Source of the DNA: JBEKHI01 sp050012355
Lineage (GTDB): Bacteria; Actinomycetota; Actinomycetes; Streptosporangiales; Streptosporangiaceae
Direction: 5' to 3'
NCBI GenBank assembly: GCA_050012355.1
Contig: JBEKHI010000142.1
Location: 1-17,805, forward strand
DNA length: 17,805 bases
Positions within the stretch are counted from its first letter, which is position 1. Every line of letters begins with the position of its first letter. The notes below the pieces were generated by a model, which had not been told where the DNA came from, did no database searches, and saw only the letters and a list, made by a program, of their open reading frames with translations. Of the stretch, positions 1 to 7,300 are shown one piece after another. The position numbers and the translations under genes are program-made.

Positions 1-1317
1 CTCCAGCCACGCGAAGACTTGCCGGGCGGAGCCACGGTCCAGGACCAGCCGCAGCCCGGCGTCGGCGAGCTCAGCGCCGAGAGCCGACGCGCCGGTCTGG
101 AGGTCGAGGCTGCCCAGCCGTCCGCGGTGGGTATGCAGCATTGCCAGCCCCGCGCGCAGCTCGGCGAGGCCGGCTGAGTGGCGTCCGCCCAGGATCTCGA
201 GTTCCGCCCTCGTCAACCGCCGGACCAGCGCCACGTCCAGCGGGAGCGTCCGGCCGGTCCCCGCCGCCGCCAGCCGGTGCGCCGCCTCGTCGCGGCGGCG
301 CACCGCGATCAGCGCCCGGGCCGCGAGCAGGTTCGCGAGAGCCGCGTCGGCCCGCAGACCATGAGCGTCAAGTCGCTCAGCTAGCTGGGCCGCCTCGGCC
401 GCCACCCTGGCCGACCGTGGCCTGGCACGGAGCCGGGTGAGCTCGGCCAAGGCGGTCCAGGCATCGTTGCCGCGCGCGCGAAAGCGCCGGACCGCGGCCG
501 CCGCCCAGCGCTGGGCCACCCTCAGGTCGCCGGTGGCGAGTGCTGCCTGAGCCCGGGACAGTTCGGCTTCAGCGCAGTATTGATCGTTGCGTTGTCGCCG
601 GAAGGCGGTGATCGCTCCGTCGAGCTCCGCCGCCGCGTCGGTGGCTAGACCCGCGGCCAGCAGCGCCCGGGCCCGGTCGGTCTCGAGAATCGGCATGTTG
701 CCAGGAGCGAGACGCCGGTAAACCGACGCGGCCACGTTGAGCAGGTGCAGCGCGGCCGAGATGTCACCCCGCAACAGCTCGCAGTAACCGACGTTGTGGG
801 TGGCCATGGCGGCGTACAACTCATTCCCGACCCTGGCCGCGATGTCCGCTCCCCGGCGCAGGTCCCGCTCGGCGAGCCGCACGTCGCCTCGGTTCAGATG
901 TAGTACTCCACGATTCACCAGCACCCGGGCGAGCATTTCCCGGTCGGTGTCAAGCAGCGGTTCCGCGCCGGTGAACTGCGCGAGCGACTCCCGCCATCGT
1001 CCGATCCGCAGCAGGACCAGCCCGCGCTGCGCGAGGAGGTGCCCGCGGTCGGCCGCCGAAACGGTTCGTTCCGCATGATCGAGTAGCCCGAGTCCGTATT
1101 CCGCCCGGCCCTGCTCAGACTCCAGATGCGCGAGGCTCATCAGCAACCGGGCGACAAGAGCACGGTCGGCTTCGGGCACCGCCGCGTCACGCTCGCGCCA
1201 GCCAAGCTCGGCCAGTCCCGAACGTATCCAGCGTGCGCCCGCACCGGGGCGGCCGTCGTTGGCTGCCCGCAATCCTTTCCGGTGGGCAGTCAGTGCACGC
1301 TGCTGCGGTGTCGTCAC
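1..1317 (-). CDS. TPR-repeat protein, N-terminal part of a probable CHAT-domain protein (partial)
   Basis: The frame is open from a GTG at 1317-1315 down to base 1, giving 439 residues with no stop; the C-terminus is outside the window. The protein is an Ala/Leu/Arg-rich, almost purely alpha-helical array of about 35-residue units, for example AERDLRRGADIAARVGNELY and TDAAAELDGAITAFRRQRND, as in TPR solenoids. The last visible stretch (HRGRLGSLDLQTGASALGAE, then ...LRLVLDRGSARQVFAWLE) resembles the linker that precedes the CHAT (caspase-like) domain in actinobacterial TPR-CHAT proteins. The CHAT domain itself is inferred, because it is not in the window. The GTG overlaps the stop of the upstream 170-residue gene by four bases (GTGA), so translation is probably coupled. 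No signal peptide or membrane segment is seen, so it is probably cytosolic. It is the fourth gene of the peptidase/sigma operon. Confidence 0.8.
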   Translation of the reverse strand, partial: MTTPQQRALTAHRKGLRAANDGRPGAGARWIRSGLAELGWRERDAAVPEADRALVARLLMSLAHLESEQGRAEYGLGLLDHAERTVSAADRGHLLAQRGLVLLRIGRWRESLAQFTGAEPLLDTDREMLARVLVNRGVLHLNRGDVRLAERDLRRGADIAARVGNELYAAMATHNVGYCELLRGDISAALHLLNVAASVYRRLAPGNMPILETDRARALLAAGLATDAAAELDGAITAFRRQRNDQYCAEAELSRAQAALATGDLRVAQRWAAAAVRRFRARGNDAWTALAELTRLRARPRSARVAAEAAQLAERLDAHGLRADAALANLLAARALIAVRRRDEAAHRLAAAGTGRTLPLDVALVRRLTRAELEILGGRHSAGLAELRAGLAMLHTHRGRLGSLDLQTGASALGAELADAGLRLVLDRGSARQVFAWLE

Positions 1318-1826
1318 TCGCTAGCTAACAAGGTCAGCGGCGGCGTGCTCATCGACGTGGCCGGACGCGCCGGGCTGCCGCGGTCCGCACCGGTGCCGCC
1401 CGCCTCGGACGGACGGACGATCAGCCGCGCGGTTCCCCTCGGCACCCCGCCGAAGACGAACCTGCCCAGTTCATCAGCGGTCACCGTGATCGACGTGTCG
1501 GCCAGCCTCATCTCCACTTGGGAGCTGCGAGGCGGTGCGAGCCAGCCATCCACCCGCGCCGTCCCGTCCGCGTTGGCGTCGATCCTGATCATGATCGTGA
1601 GGCTGTCGCTGTCGAAGGTGACCGTACGGCTCCCCTCGGTACCGCGTACCGCTAGTACCGAATCGTGGCCCGCGCTGGGTACCCGCGCCATTTCCGCTTC
1701 CAGGTTGCGCAAGGTAAGTCCGAACCGGATGCGTTCCGGCAGATCAGCGGGCATCGGATCGATCGCCTCGACCAAGTCCTTGATGGCTTCGAGGATCTCG
1801 CCATCGTCGGGATGACCAGCGATCAT
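1314..1826 (-). CDS. Uncharacterised 170-residue protein of the sigma/CHAT operon, beta-rich C-terminus
   Basis: The start chosen is the ATG at 1826-1824 (MIAGHPDDGE), whose A is the last base of the sigma-factor stop (TGATG). The longer upstream frame is only a shadow of the sigma gene. A GTG one codon earlier (1829-1827) is an alternative. Residues 8-50 are acidic and helical, with a LPERIRFGLTLRNLEAEMARV segment (29-49). Residues about 66-138 look like a small beta-sandwich: alternating hydrophobics, then GRFVFGGVPRGTARLIV (121-137), the pattern of carboxypeptidase-regulatory-like folds. The tail (140-170) is Gly/Pro/Ser-rich and probably disordered. I do not recognise a named family. Because it sits between the sigma factor and the TPR-CHAT gene and is coupled to both, an anti-sigma or protease-substrate role is a reasonable inference, but nothing in the sequence proves it. 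Confidence 0.75.
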   Translation of the reverse strand: MIAGHPDDGEILEAIKDLVEAIDPMPADLPERIRFGLTLRNLEAEMARVPSAGHDSVLAVRGTEGSRTVTFDSDSLTIMIRIDANADGTARVDGWLAPPRSSQVEMRLADTSITVTADELGRFVFGGVPRGTARLIVRPSEAGGTGADRGSPARPATSMSTPPLTLLASE

Positions 1827-2425
1827 CACGGGGCTCCTACGTTGCGCAACGCCGCGCGCAGCTTGCCCAGGCAGCGACCCCGGGTTGGCCCGACACTCCC
1901 TCGTGCCATGCCGAGGCTGGCGGCGACCGCGTCGTAGTCCGGACGCGGTATGAAGGCCACGATGCGGAGCAGTTGCTGGCAGCGCGGTGAAAGGTCGTGG
2001 AATGCCCGCCACAGATGGCGCATCTCGTCGTTGACGATGACGCGTTCCTCCGCGCTGGCTCCCGGGTCCGGGATCGCCGTGAGCCACTCATCACCGACTG
2101 GCCGCAACTTATGGTCAATCGCCCGGACTCGCCAGGCCTCGCGCCTGGTAGTGGTCAGCAGCCACGCGGTCAACGCGGCCGGTGTCCGGATGGTGTCCAG
2201 GTGCGACACCAGGCTCAGCCACACGGTCTGCACCACGTCCTCAGCGTCGGGTTCGCTGAGCCCGGTGGCCCTGGCCGCATGCCACAGCATAGGGGTGAGC
2301 TCGGTCACGAGCTCGCCAAGCGCCTCCGGGCTGCCGTCCCGGGCGGCATGCACCAACCCTCCCATGCGCGCATAACGATCTTCCTCGTTCACGCCGGTCT
2401 CGGCGAGGGTTCCGTTGCCAGCCAT
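1826..2425 (-). CDS. ECF-like RNA polymerase sigma-70 family factor
   Basis: The 199-residue product has both DNA- and core-binding regions of a small sigma factor. Region 2 covers residues about 36-100, with the signature DAEDVVQTVW (60-69) and the helix running through LTAWLLTTTRREAWR. Region 4 covers about 133-195, with LSPRCQQLL followed by a helix-turn-helix (YDAVAASLGMARGSVGPTRG) and KLRAALR. No extra C-terminal SnoaL-like or membrane domain is present. The start is the ATG at 2425-2423, two bases after the peptidase stop. An in-frame GTG at 2431-2429 would instead overlap that stop as GTGA and add two residues. It is co-transcribed with the S8 peptidase, the 170-residue protein and the TPR gene. 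Sigma factors of this type direct polymerase to a small regulon, and regulation here probably runs through the neighbouring proteins rather than a membrane anti-sigma, since none is encoded in the window. Confidence 0.9.
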   Translation of the reverse strand: MAGNGTLAETGVNEEDRYARMGGLVHAARDGSPEALGELVTELTPMLWHAARATGLSEPDAEDVVQTVWLSLVSHLDTIRTPAALTAWLLTTTRREAWRVRAIDHKLRPVGDEWLTAIPDPGASAEERVIVNDEMRHLWRAFHDLSPRCQQLLRIVAFIPRPDYDAVAASLGMARGSVGPTRGRCLGKLRAALRNVGAP

Positions 2426-2427
2426 TG

Positions 2428-4077
2428 TCACGCGGAGTGCGGTAGTTGCCCGAGAGCCCGCAATACGCGGTCGGCGGCCGCGGTCGCTCCCGGCACATCC
2501 AACCGCAGCGAGGGATCGGGGGAAGTGCCCTGAAGCGGCGCGAGCATGGCGCGTACCACGGTCCCCGCCATCATCGGTGCCGCGAAGGAGGTGCCGCTCC
2601 AAGAGGCGAACCCGGAGCGATAGTCGTCGAGGTCGAGCGACTCCCGTGCCTGGTCCGGCACTCGGATGTCCGGTTGGTCGCTGCCGTTCACATCGACCGG
2701 GAACGTGCTGATGACCGCCGCGCCCGCCGCCCACCCGGTGACCCACCGGCCGCCGTCGCTGAAAACGGCTCGCGTGCCGTTCGGGTTCAGCGCCCCGACG
2801 CTGACCAGCGGGACCTTGTCCACGGCCGATGGCTGCCCGGCGAATGCCGCGGGGTAGTACTCACGACTCGTCGCGAAGTTTCCCGCCGCCGACGTGACCA
2901 GGACGCCCCGGCCGAGCAGTCCGTCGATCACATGGCGCAGGCTTGAGGTGTAGGTCACGTCGGCGGCGGATTCGCTGAAATAGCCGAACGACAGCGACAC
3001 GACGTCGATCATCAGCGCCGGATCCTGCTCCGCGCGCGCCGCTCGGGCGGCGAGCAGCCCGAGCGCGCACAACAGGTCACCCTCGTAGACGATGCCGTCG
3101 GGGTGCATGACGCGAATGCTGAGCACGGTGGCGTCCGGTACGACCTGCCGGAAGATCCCGGCGATGAACGTGCCATGACCGGTGTACGGCGCGACATCGC
3201 CGGTTAGCTTGTCTAGCGTGGCGGGTGTATCCCACGGATCCTTGATCGGCTTGCGCTCGAGGTCTCCCGCGGCCGCCGCCCGTTCGTGGTGGGCGTAGAT
3301 GGCGTCCTGGATGTCCTGGTCGACCTGAACCGGCCCGTCGTTCTCGGTCGCGTACTCGTCCTTGCCAGCAGGTGTCACGCCTAGCCACGGATGCGCCCGG
3401 ACACCGCTGTCCAGCACCGCGATCACCGGCCGCCGACCGTACTCGGCGTCGCACACCGCCCGCGACTTGCGGTCCGGGGCTTCCATGACGATCTCCACCG
3501 GCGTCCGCGCGTTCCCCTGCCCGTAGAGGTAGGAGTTGATGATGCGCTCGCCGCCCGCGATCACGATCGGGCCAGCGATCACGATCGGATCGCCGCTGAT
3601 CGCCGCTCCGGTGAGCAGGTGCTCCAAGGCGATCCGGTCGACATCGCGCTTTTCGAGTACCCGCGAGCCGGTCGCCTGCCGGAGCGTATTGAGCGCTTCC
3701 CAGGCGTCAACCTCGCCCCGGGAACTCCCCTGTCCGTCGCGGACCAGCACGGCGACGCGAGGCAGCGGCGTCACTCCGTCCATCTCCGGCGGAGCGGGCG
3801 TCGAAACCAGGCGCAGGCCGACGGCGCCAAGCGCGTCGTTAAGCGTGCTGAGCGCCGGTTCCTCGTGCAAGTCCGGAGGAAGGAGCAGCGTCCGCTTCCG
3901 GTAGATGGTCGCCGCTGGCGCGGGCCACCCGTCGGCCGCCTCCACAGCGTCTGGATCCAGGACGTCCGCGCCGTGCCTGCGCAGGGTCTCATCCGGCGCA
4001 CTGCTTACGCGCGGTCCTGAATCGTCGTCTGTCGTAATCAACTCCCCGTCTTGCGACGGGGCATAGAAGCACTTCAT
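2428..4077 (-). CDS. S8 family (subtilisin-like) serine peptidase, cytosolic type
   Basis: The catalytic triad is visible: Asp223 in VIAVLDSGV, His301 in YTGHGTFIAGI, Ser497 in SGTSFAAPMMAG, with oxyanion-hole Asn400 in SAAGN. An N-terminal region of about 215 residues precedes the catalytic core and is not a standard short inhibitor prodomain. There is no secretion signal, lipobox or membrane segment, so it probably acts in the cytosol. I chose the ATG at 4077 (MKCFYAPSQD, 549 residues), preceded by GGGGGCG nine bases upstream. An ATG at 4113 would add 12 residues and also has a weak GGTGA. Residues 164-175 carry a tandem PIVIAG duplication. It is the first gene of the operon with the sigma factor and TPR protein, so a role as activating or effector protease in a signalling cascade is inferred. 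A TAGACT hexamer on the minus strand (4149-4144) could be its -10, but no good -35 is seen. Confidence 0.92.
   Translation of the reverse strand: MKCFYAPSQDGELITTDDDSGPRVSSAPDETLRRHGADVLDPDAVEAADGWPAPAATIYRKRTLLLPPDLHEEPALSTLNDALGAVGLRLVSTPAPPEMDGVTPLPRVAVLVRDGQGSSRGEVDAWEALNTLRQATGSRVLEKRDVDRIALEHLLTGAAISGDPIVIAGPIVIAGGERIINSYLYGQGNARTPVEIVMEAPDRKSRAVCDAEYGRRPVIAVLDSGVRAHPWLGVTPAGKDEYATENDGPVQVDQDIQDAIYAHHERAAAAGDLERKPIKDPWDTPATLDKLTGDVAPYTGHGTFIAGIFRQVVPDATVLSIRVMHPDGIVYEGDLLCALGLLAARAARAEQDPALMIDVVSLSFGYFSESAADVTYTSSLRHVIDGLLGRGVLVTSAAGNFATSREYYPAAFAGQPSAVDKVPLVSVGALNPNGTRAVFSDGGRWVTGWAAGAAVISTFPVDVNGSDQPDIRVPDQARESLDLDDYRSGFASWSGTSFAAPMMAGTVVRAMLAPLQGTSPDPSLRLDVPGATAAADRVLRALGQLPHSA
3557..3588 (-). 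repeat. Tandem 18-base-period duplication inside the S8 peptidase gene
   Basis: The 14-base string GCGATCACGATCGG occurs at 3557-3570 and again at 3575-3588, a period of 18 bases. It encodes two consecutive PIVIAG hexapeptides (residues 164-175). It is in frame, so it lengthens a hydrophobic strand or loop just ahead of the catalytic domain without breaking the gene. It is probably a recent slippage duplication. Confidence 0.85.
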
Positions 4078-4317
4078 CGAGTTATCGCCCCCGAGTTCCC
4101 GACATTTCCCCATTAATCACCGTGTTTGGGGTGGTTGTTCCGCAGTCTAGGACCTTGACCCGGCCGCTCGCACGGAAAGAGAGCAACGGGCAACGGAAGA
4201 TATGCGCCCTTCGGTAACGATTCGACCGCACCGTAGCGTGGGGGCCGGAAGCACACGTGGCCTTGATCGGTTCGGTCGCCAAGGCGGCATGCTGAGCGCT
4301 GGGGCTAAGCCGGCACG

Positions 4318-5049
4318 CTACGGCAACGTGGACATCAGGGGTCGGCCGACATAGGTGTCGATGTCATCTGATGTCTGCTGCATATGGTCGGCCATGGCCT
4401 GCTTCGCCAGCGTCAGGCTTCCTTCCTGCAGGGCCGCCAGGATCGCCCGGTGGCGCATGATGGCGTGCTCGCGGATCTCCGGATGCGACGACGTCTGGTG
4501 CCTGGTGACCTGGAGCACCTCGCCGAGCGGGTGGAACAGCGCGACGAGGAAGACGTTGCCCGCGGCGTCGAGGACGGCCTGGTGAAAGAGGATGTCCCCC
4601 TCGACGAAGGCTCCGACATCGGCGACGGCATGCGCGGACTCCATGCGCTGTAGCGCGGTGGTGAGAAGGTCCAGGTGCGCGGGGGTCCGGCGGGCGGCTG
4701 CCAGCTCGGCCACGGCCACCTCCACCACCCGTCGCGCCTCGAGGAAGGCCTTGGACATCGCGGTGCCTGACCCGCCGTGCTTCACCCTGGCCAGCAGGAC
4801 GGCGGAATCGAGCAGTGACCAGTCACTGGCCGGGCAGACCACGGTGCCGGCCCCTTGCCTGACCTCAACCAGGCGCTTGGCCCGTAGCACCGTCACGGCC
4901 TCCCGTACCGTCAGGCGGCTGGTACCGGTCTGCCGGGCCAGCTCCATCTCGTTGGGAAGCATGCTCCCTGGCGCGTAGCGGCCCGCGACGATGTCGTCGA
5001 GCAGCTGCTCCACAACAGCGTCGACGCGGGTGGGTCGCTTTGGCGGCAC
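4318..5049 (-). CDS. GntR-family transcriptional regulator, FadR/FCD subfamily
   Basis: The 243-residue protein starts at GTG 5049-5047, with AGAGG seven bases upstream. Residues 8-75 form the GntR winged helix-turn-helix (LPNEMELARQTGTSRLTVRE, then AVTVLRAKRLVEVRQGAGTVV). Residues about 95-230 form the FCD ligand-binding domain, with the expected metal ligands Asp152 and His156 (GDILFHQAV), His200 (HRAILAAL) and His222 (MADHM). FCD regulators usually bind carboxylates or sugar acids and repress adjacent catabolic genes until the ligand arrives. It is transcribed away from the hyuA-led operon, with 208 bases between the start codons, so it is very probably the local repressor. An actinobacterial -10-like TAGGAT lies on the minus strand at 5086-5081, without a convincing -35. 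The ligand is probably a substrate or intermediate of the operon. Confidence 0.9.
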   Translation of the reverse strand: MPPKRPTRVDAVVEQLLDDIVAGRYAPGSMLPNEMELARQTGTSRLTVREAVTVLRAKRLVEVRQGAGTVVCPASDWSLLDSAVLLARVKHGGSGTAMSKAFLEARRVVEVAVAELAAARRTPAHLDLLTTALQRMESAHAVADVGAFVEGDILFHQAVLDAAGNVFLVALFHPLGEVLQVTRHQTSSHPEIREHAIMRHRAILAALQEGSLTLAKQAMADHMQQTSDDIDTYVGRPLMSTLP

Positions 5050-5056
5050 GCCAACA

Positions 5057-5061
5057 CCTCT
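5057..5061 (-). promoter_or_regulatory. Ribosome binding site of the GntR gene
   Basis: AGAGG on the minus strand, seven bases before the GTG at 5049, supports that non-ATG start. Confidence 0.6.
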
Positions 5062-5120
5062 GATCTATATCTAAGCGGAAATCCTACCGGCAGGGCCCAG
5101 GAAAATCGCGGATCAGAGAC

Positions 5121-5138
5121 GTTGCAACCTGGTTACCT
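5121..5138. promoter_or_regulatory. Adjacent small palindromes, possible regulator site
   Basis: GTTGCAAC (5121-5128) is a perfect 8-base palindrome. It is followed at once by GGTTACC (5131-5137), a GGT-T-ACC palindrome resembling the TGGTnnACCA-type half-sites bound by FadR-subfamily regulators. The location, between the divergent GntR and hyuA genes, fits an operator, but each element is short and could be chance. Confidence 0.3.
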
Positions 5139-5154
5139 GCGTAAATACCATGTT

Positions 5155-5162
5155 TCAGATGA
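5155..5162. promoter_or_regulatory. Second copy of the operator-like 8-mer
   Basis: TCAGATGA is the reverse complement of TCATCTGA in the palindrome at 5208-5218. It lies about ten bases ahead of the -35 candidate. The pair may be two binding sites for the divergent GntR regulator. Confidence 0.3.
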
Positions 5163-5171
5163 TCTTGTCTC

Positions 5172-5201
5172 TTGTAACCGCACCGGACCCGTGATTAGAG
5201 T
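5172..5201 (+). promoter_or_regulatory. Candidate promoter of the hyuA-led operon
   Basis: TTGTAA (5172-5177) and TAGAGT (5196-5201) are separated by 18 bases and resemble -35 and -10 elements of the main actinobacterial sigma factor. Transcription would start near 5208, giving a leader of about 50 bases before the TTG start at 5258. The -10 match is good; the -35 is only partial. Confidence 0.45.
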
Positions 5202-5207
5202 ATCCAC

Positions 5208-5218
5208 TCATCTGATGA
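5208..5218. promoter_or_regulatory. Candidate operator palindrome at the expected transcription start
   Basis: TCATCTGATGA is a perfect inverted repeat (TCATC-T-GATGA) placed seven bases after the -10 candidate, exactly where a repressor would block initiation. Its 8-base half TCATCTGA recurs in inverted orientation as TCAGATGA at 5155-5162, just upstream of the -35. Two related sites flanking one promoter fit a GntR dimer-pair arrangement. That the GntR protein binds here is inferred. Confidence 0.45.
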
Positions 5219-5247
5219 CTTGCACAACTAATCCGGCGAGAGCAAGC

Positions 5248-5251
5248 GAGG
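5248..5251 (+). promoter_or_regulatory. Ribosome binding site that selects a TTG start for hyuA
   Basis: GAGG lies six bases before the TTG at 5258. No in-frame ATG or GTG is available before the conserved VGVDTGGTFTD motif, so the TTG is the likely start. Confidence 0.55.
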
Positions 5252-5257
5252 TGCGGA

Positions 5258-7300
5258 TTGACGGCTCGGGTAGGAGTGGACACCGGAGGGACGTTCACAG
5301 ACCTGATCGCGTGGGAAGACGGGCGGTTCACGATCGCCAAGACGCTGTCGACCCCTGACGCGCCCTCCACCGCGACAGCCACGGCGCTGGAGCAGGCCAG
5401 TCTCCAGCAGCCAGGCGCGGTCTCGGTGCTCGTGCACGGCACGACCATCGCGACCAACGCTATCGTCGAGCGGCGCGGGCCCCGGGTGGGTCTCCTCACC
5501 ACGGCGGGATTCCGTGACCTGCTCGATGTCGAGCGGCACGGGCGGCCGGACTCATTCTCCTTGGAATGGACGAAACCCCCCCATATCGTGCAGCGCGACT
5601 CCGTTCGCGAGGTCACCGAACGGGTGGACGCGAACGGGAAGGTAGTGGTCTCACTCGACGAGGACACGGTCCGGGTCGCCATCCGCGATCTCGCCGCGCA
5701 CGGCGCCGAAGTCATAGCGGTGTGCTATCTGTTCTCGTACCTCAACCCCCAGCACGAGCTGCGCACCCGCGAGCTCATCGTCGAAGAGCTACCCGGCACC
5801 GCCGTCTCGCTGTCGCACGAGGTGTTCCCGCAATGGCGCGAGTATGTCCGGGCGAGCACGACCGTATTCGACGCGTTCCTCAAGCCGGTGGTCCACCGCT
5901 ATGCCGTCGAACTCGAAGCCCTCACGTCCCGGCACGGTATCGGCGAGCTGCTGATCATGCGGAGCAACGGCGGCGTGATGACCCCGTTGTCCGCCCGGGA
6001 GCTGCCGATCTCCATGGTGCGCTCGGGTCCGGCCGGCGGCGTGATCGCCAGCCTGGCGGTTGGCGCGCTCACCGGCGACAAGAACCTGATCATCGGCGAC
6101 ATGGGCGGGACCAGCTTCGACACCTGCCTGATCAGCGGCGGCCAGCCGCTGCTGACCGACCGGGAAGAAGTTGAGTTCGGCATCCCGATCGGGGTTCCCA
6201 TGGTGGACGTGCGCTCGATCGGCGCGGGCGGGGGCTCGATCGCCTGGGCGGACGGCGCCGGCCTGGTGCAGGTGGGCCCGCGTAGCGCGGGCGCCGTCCC
6301 CGGACCGGTGTGCTACGGCGGCGGCGGTACCGAGCCCACCGTGACCGACGCCAACCTCGTGCTCGGCAGGCTCTCGCAGGACCAGCCGCTGGCGGGGACG
6401 GTCCGTCTAGACGGTGCCGCCGCACGTAAGTCGCTGGAGCCCATCGCCGCCGCACTCGGCCGGTCGGTGGAAGAGGCCGCGCTCGGCGTTATCGCCATCG
6501 CCGACAACAACATGGCCCAGGCACTGAAACTCGTCTCCATCGACCGGGGAGTCGACCCTCGGGAGTTCACCCTTATGGCCTTCGGCGGCGCCGGGCCGCT
6601 GCACGCTACCTCGCTGGCCCGCGCGCTGGGCATCGGGCGCGTCATCGTGCCCGTGCAGCCTGGCGTGTTCTGCGCCCTGGGAGCGCTACTCGCGGACACG
6701 CGCTTCGATTTCGTCCGCACCGGCACCGCGCGCGGGGGCGCCGACCTGGCGGCCGCCCGCGAGGCGTTCGAGACCATGGGGCACAACGCCAGGCGGGTCC
6801 TGGCCAGGGAACACGCCGCAGGCGAGATGACGGCGATCCGGTCGGTGGACATGCGCTACGCCGGCCAGAACTGGGAGCTGGAGGTCACTCTTCCCGGCGA
6901 GGTGGACGACGCGGACCTGTCCAGGGGCATCGCCGCTTTCCACGACTTGCACCTCAAACGCTTCGGCTGGAATGATCCCGAAGGGGCGGTCGAGTTCGTC
7001 AACTTCCGGCTGACCGCCCTGGTGCCGCGGCCCGCTCCTGACTTCCCCCGGCTTGCCCCAGGGCCGATGCCTGATCCCGTGGGCAGGCGCGAGGTGATAT
7101 TCACCGGCCGCACCGCGACGGTGCCGGTATACCGACGCGAGGACCTGCCCGCCGCCGCGACCGTCGACGGGCCGGCGATCATCGCCGAGTTCGATTCCAC
7201 CGTCCTGCTCCATCCGGGTGACGAGGCGACGGTGGACGACTACGGCAACCTCATCATCCAGCCGGGTCCGGCTGGCCGTACCACGAGTGAGGACGCATGA
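5258..7300 (+). CDS. hyuA: Hydantoinase/oxoprolinase family protein, HyuA-type ATP-binding subunit
   Basis: The 680-residue length is normal for HyuA. The N-terminal acetate-kinase-fold phosphate loop is present (VGVDTGGTFTDLI, 5-17), followed by HGTTIATNAIVERRG (60-74), SNGG (236-239), SGPAGG (256-261), IGDMGGTSFDTCL (279-291), the SIGAGGGSI loop (320-328) and the GPRSAGAVPGPVCYG...EPTVTDAN signature (340-366). Members of the family phosphorylate a lactam, hydantoin or enol(ate) carbonyl at the cost of ATP, working with HyuB. Known relatives include N-methylhydantoinase, 5-oxoprolinase, caprolactamase and acetone/acetophenone carboxylases, and the sequence alone does not separate these. It starts at TTG 5258 and ends in an ATGA overlap with hyuB. 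It is the first gene of the ten-gene operon, downstream of the candidate promoter and operator, so it is probably repressed by the divergent GntR protein. Confidence 0.92.
   Translation: MTARVGVDTGGTFTDLIAWEDGRFTIAKTLSTPDAPSTATATALEQASLQQPGAVSVLVHGTTIATNAIVERRGPRVGLLTTAGFRDLLDVERHGRPDSFSLEWTKPPHIVQRDSVREVTERVDANGKVVVSLDEDTVRVAIRDLAAHGAEVIAVCYLFSYLNPQHELRTRELIVEELPGTAVSLSHEVFPQWREYVRASTTVFDAFLKPVVHRYAVELEALTSRHGIGELLIMRSNGGVMTPLSARELPISMVRSGPAGGVIASLAVGALTGDKNLIIGDMGGTSFDTCLISGGQPLLTDREEVEFGIPIGVPMVDVRSIGAGGGSIAWADGAGLVQVGPRSAGAVPGPVCYGGGGTEPTVTDANLVLGRLSQDQPLAGTVRLDGAAARKSLEPIAAALGRSVEEAALGVIAIADNNMAQALKLVSIDRGVDPREFTLMAFGGAGPLHATSLARALGIGRVIVPVQPGVFCALGALLADTRFDFVRTGTARGGADLAAAREAFETMGHNARRVLAREHAAGEMTAIRSVDMRYAGQNWELEVTLPGEVDDADLSRGIAAFHDLHLKRFGWNDPEGAVEFVNFRLTALVPRPAPDFPRLAPGPMPDPVGRREVIFTGRTATVPVYRREDLPAAATVDGPAIIAEFDSTVLLHPGDEATVDDYGNLIIQPGPAGRTTSEDA

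Noticed and set aside
1314..2087. Longer 257-residue version of the unknown protein starting inside the sigma gene
   Set aside because: The added N-terminal part is Arg/Pro/Gly-rich out-of-frame sequence of the sigma factor. The TGATG junction gives a natural start at 1826.
4260..4285. Inverted repeat GCCTTG ... CAAGGC downstream of the GntR gene as a terminator
   Set aside because: Only six base pairs with a 14-base loop, and no T-tract follows on the minus strand. Too weak to call.
5131..5179. GGTTAC (5131-5136) and GTAACC (5174-5179) as a long-range inverted repeat
   Set aside because: Six bases with a 37-base spacer is expected by chance in a region this size. The second arm overlaps the -35 candidate, so it is kept only as a weak note.
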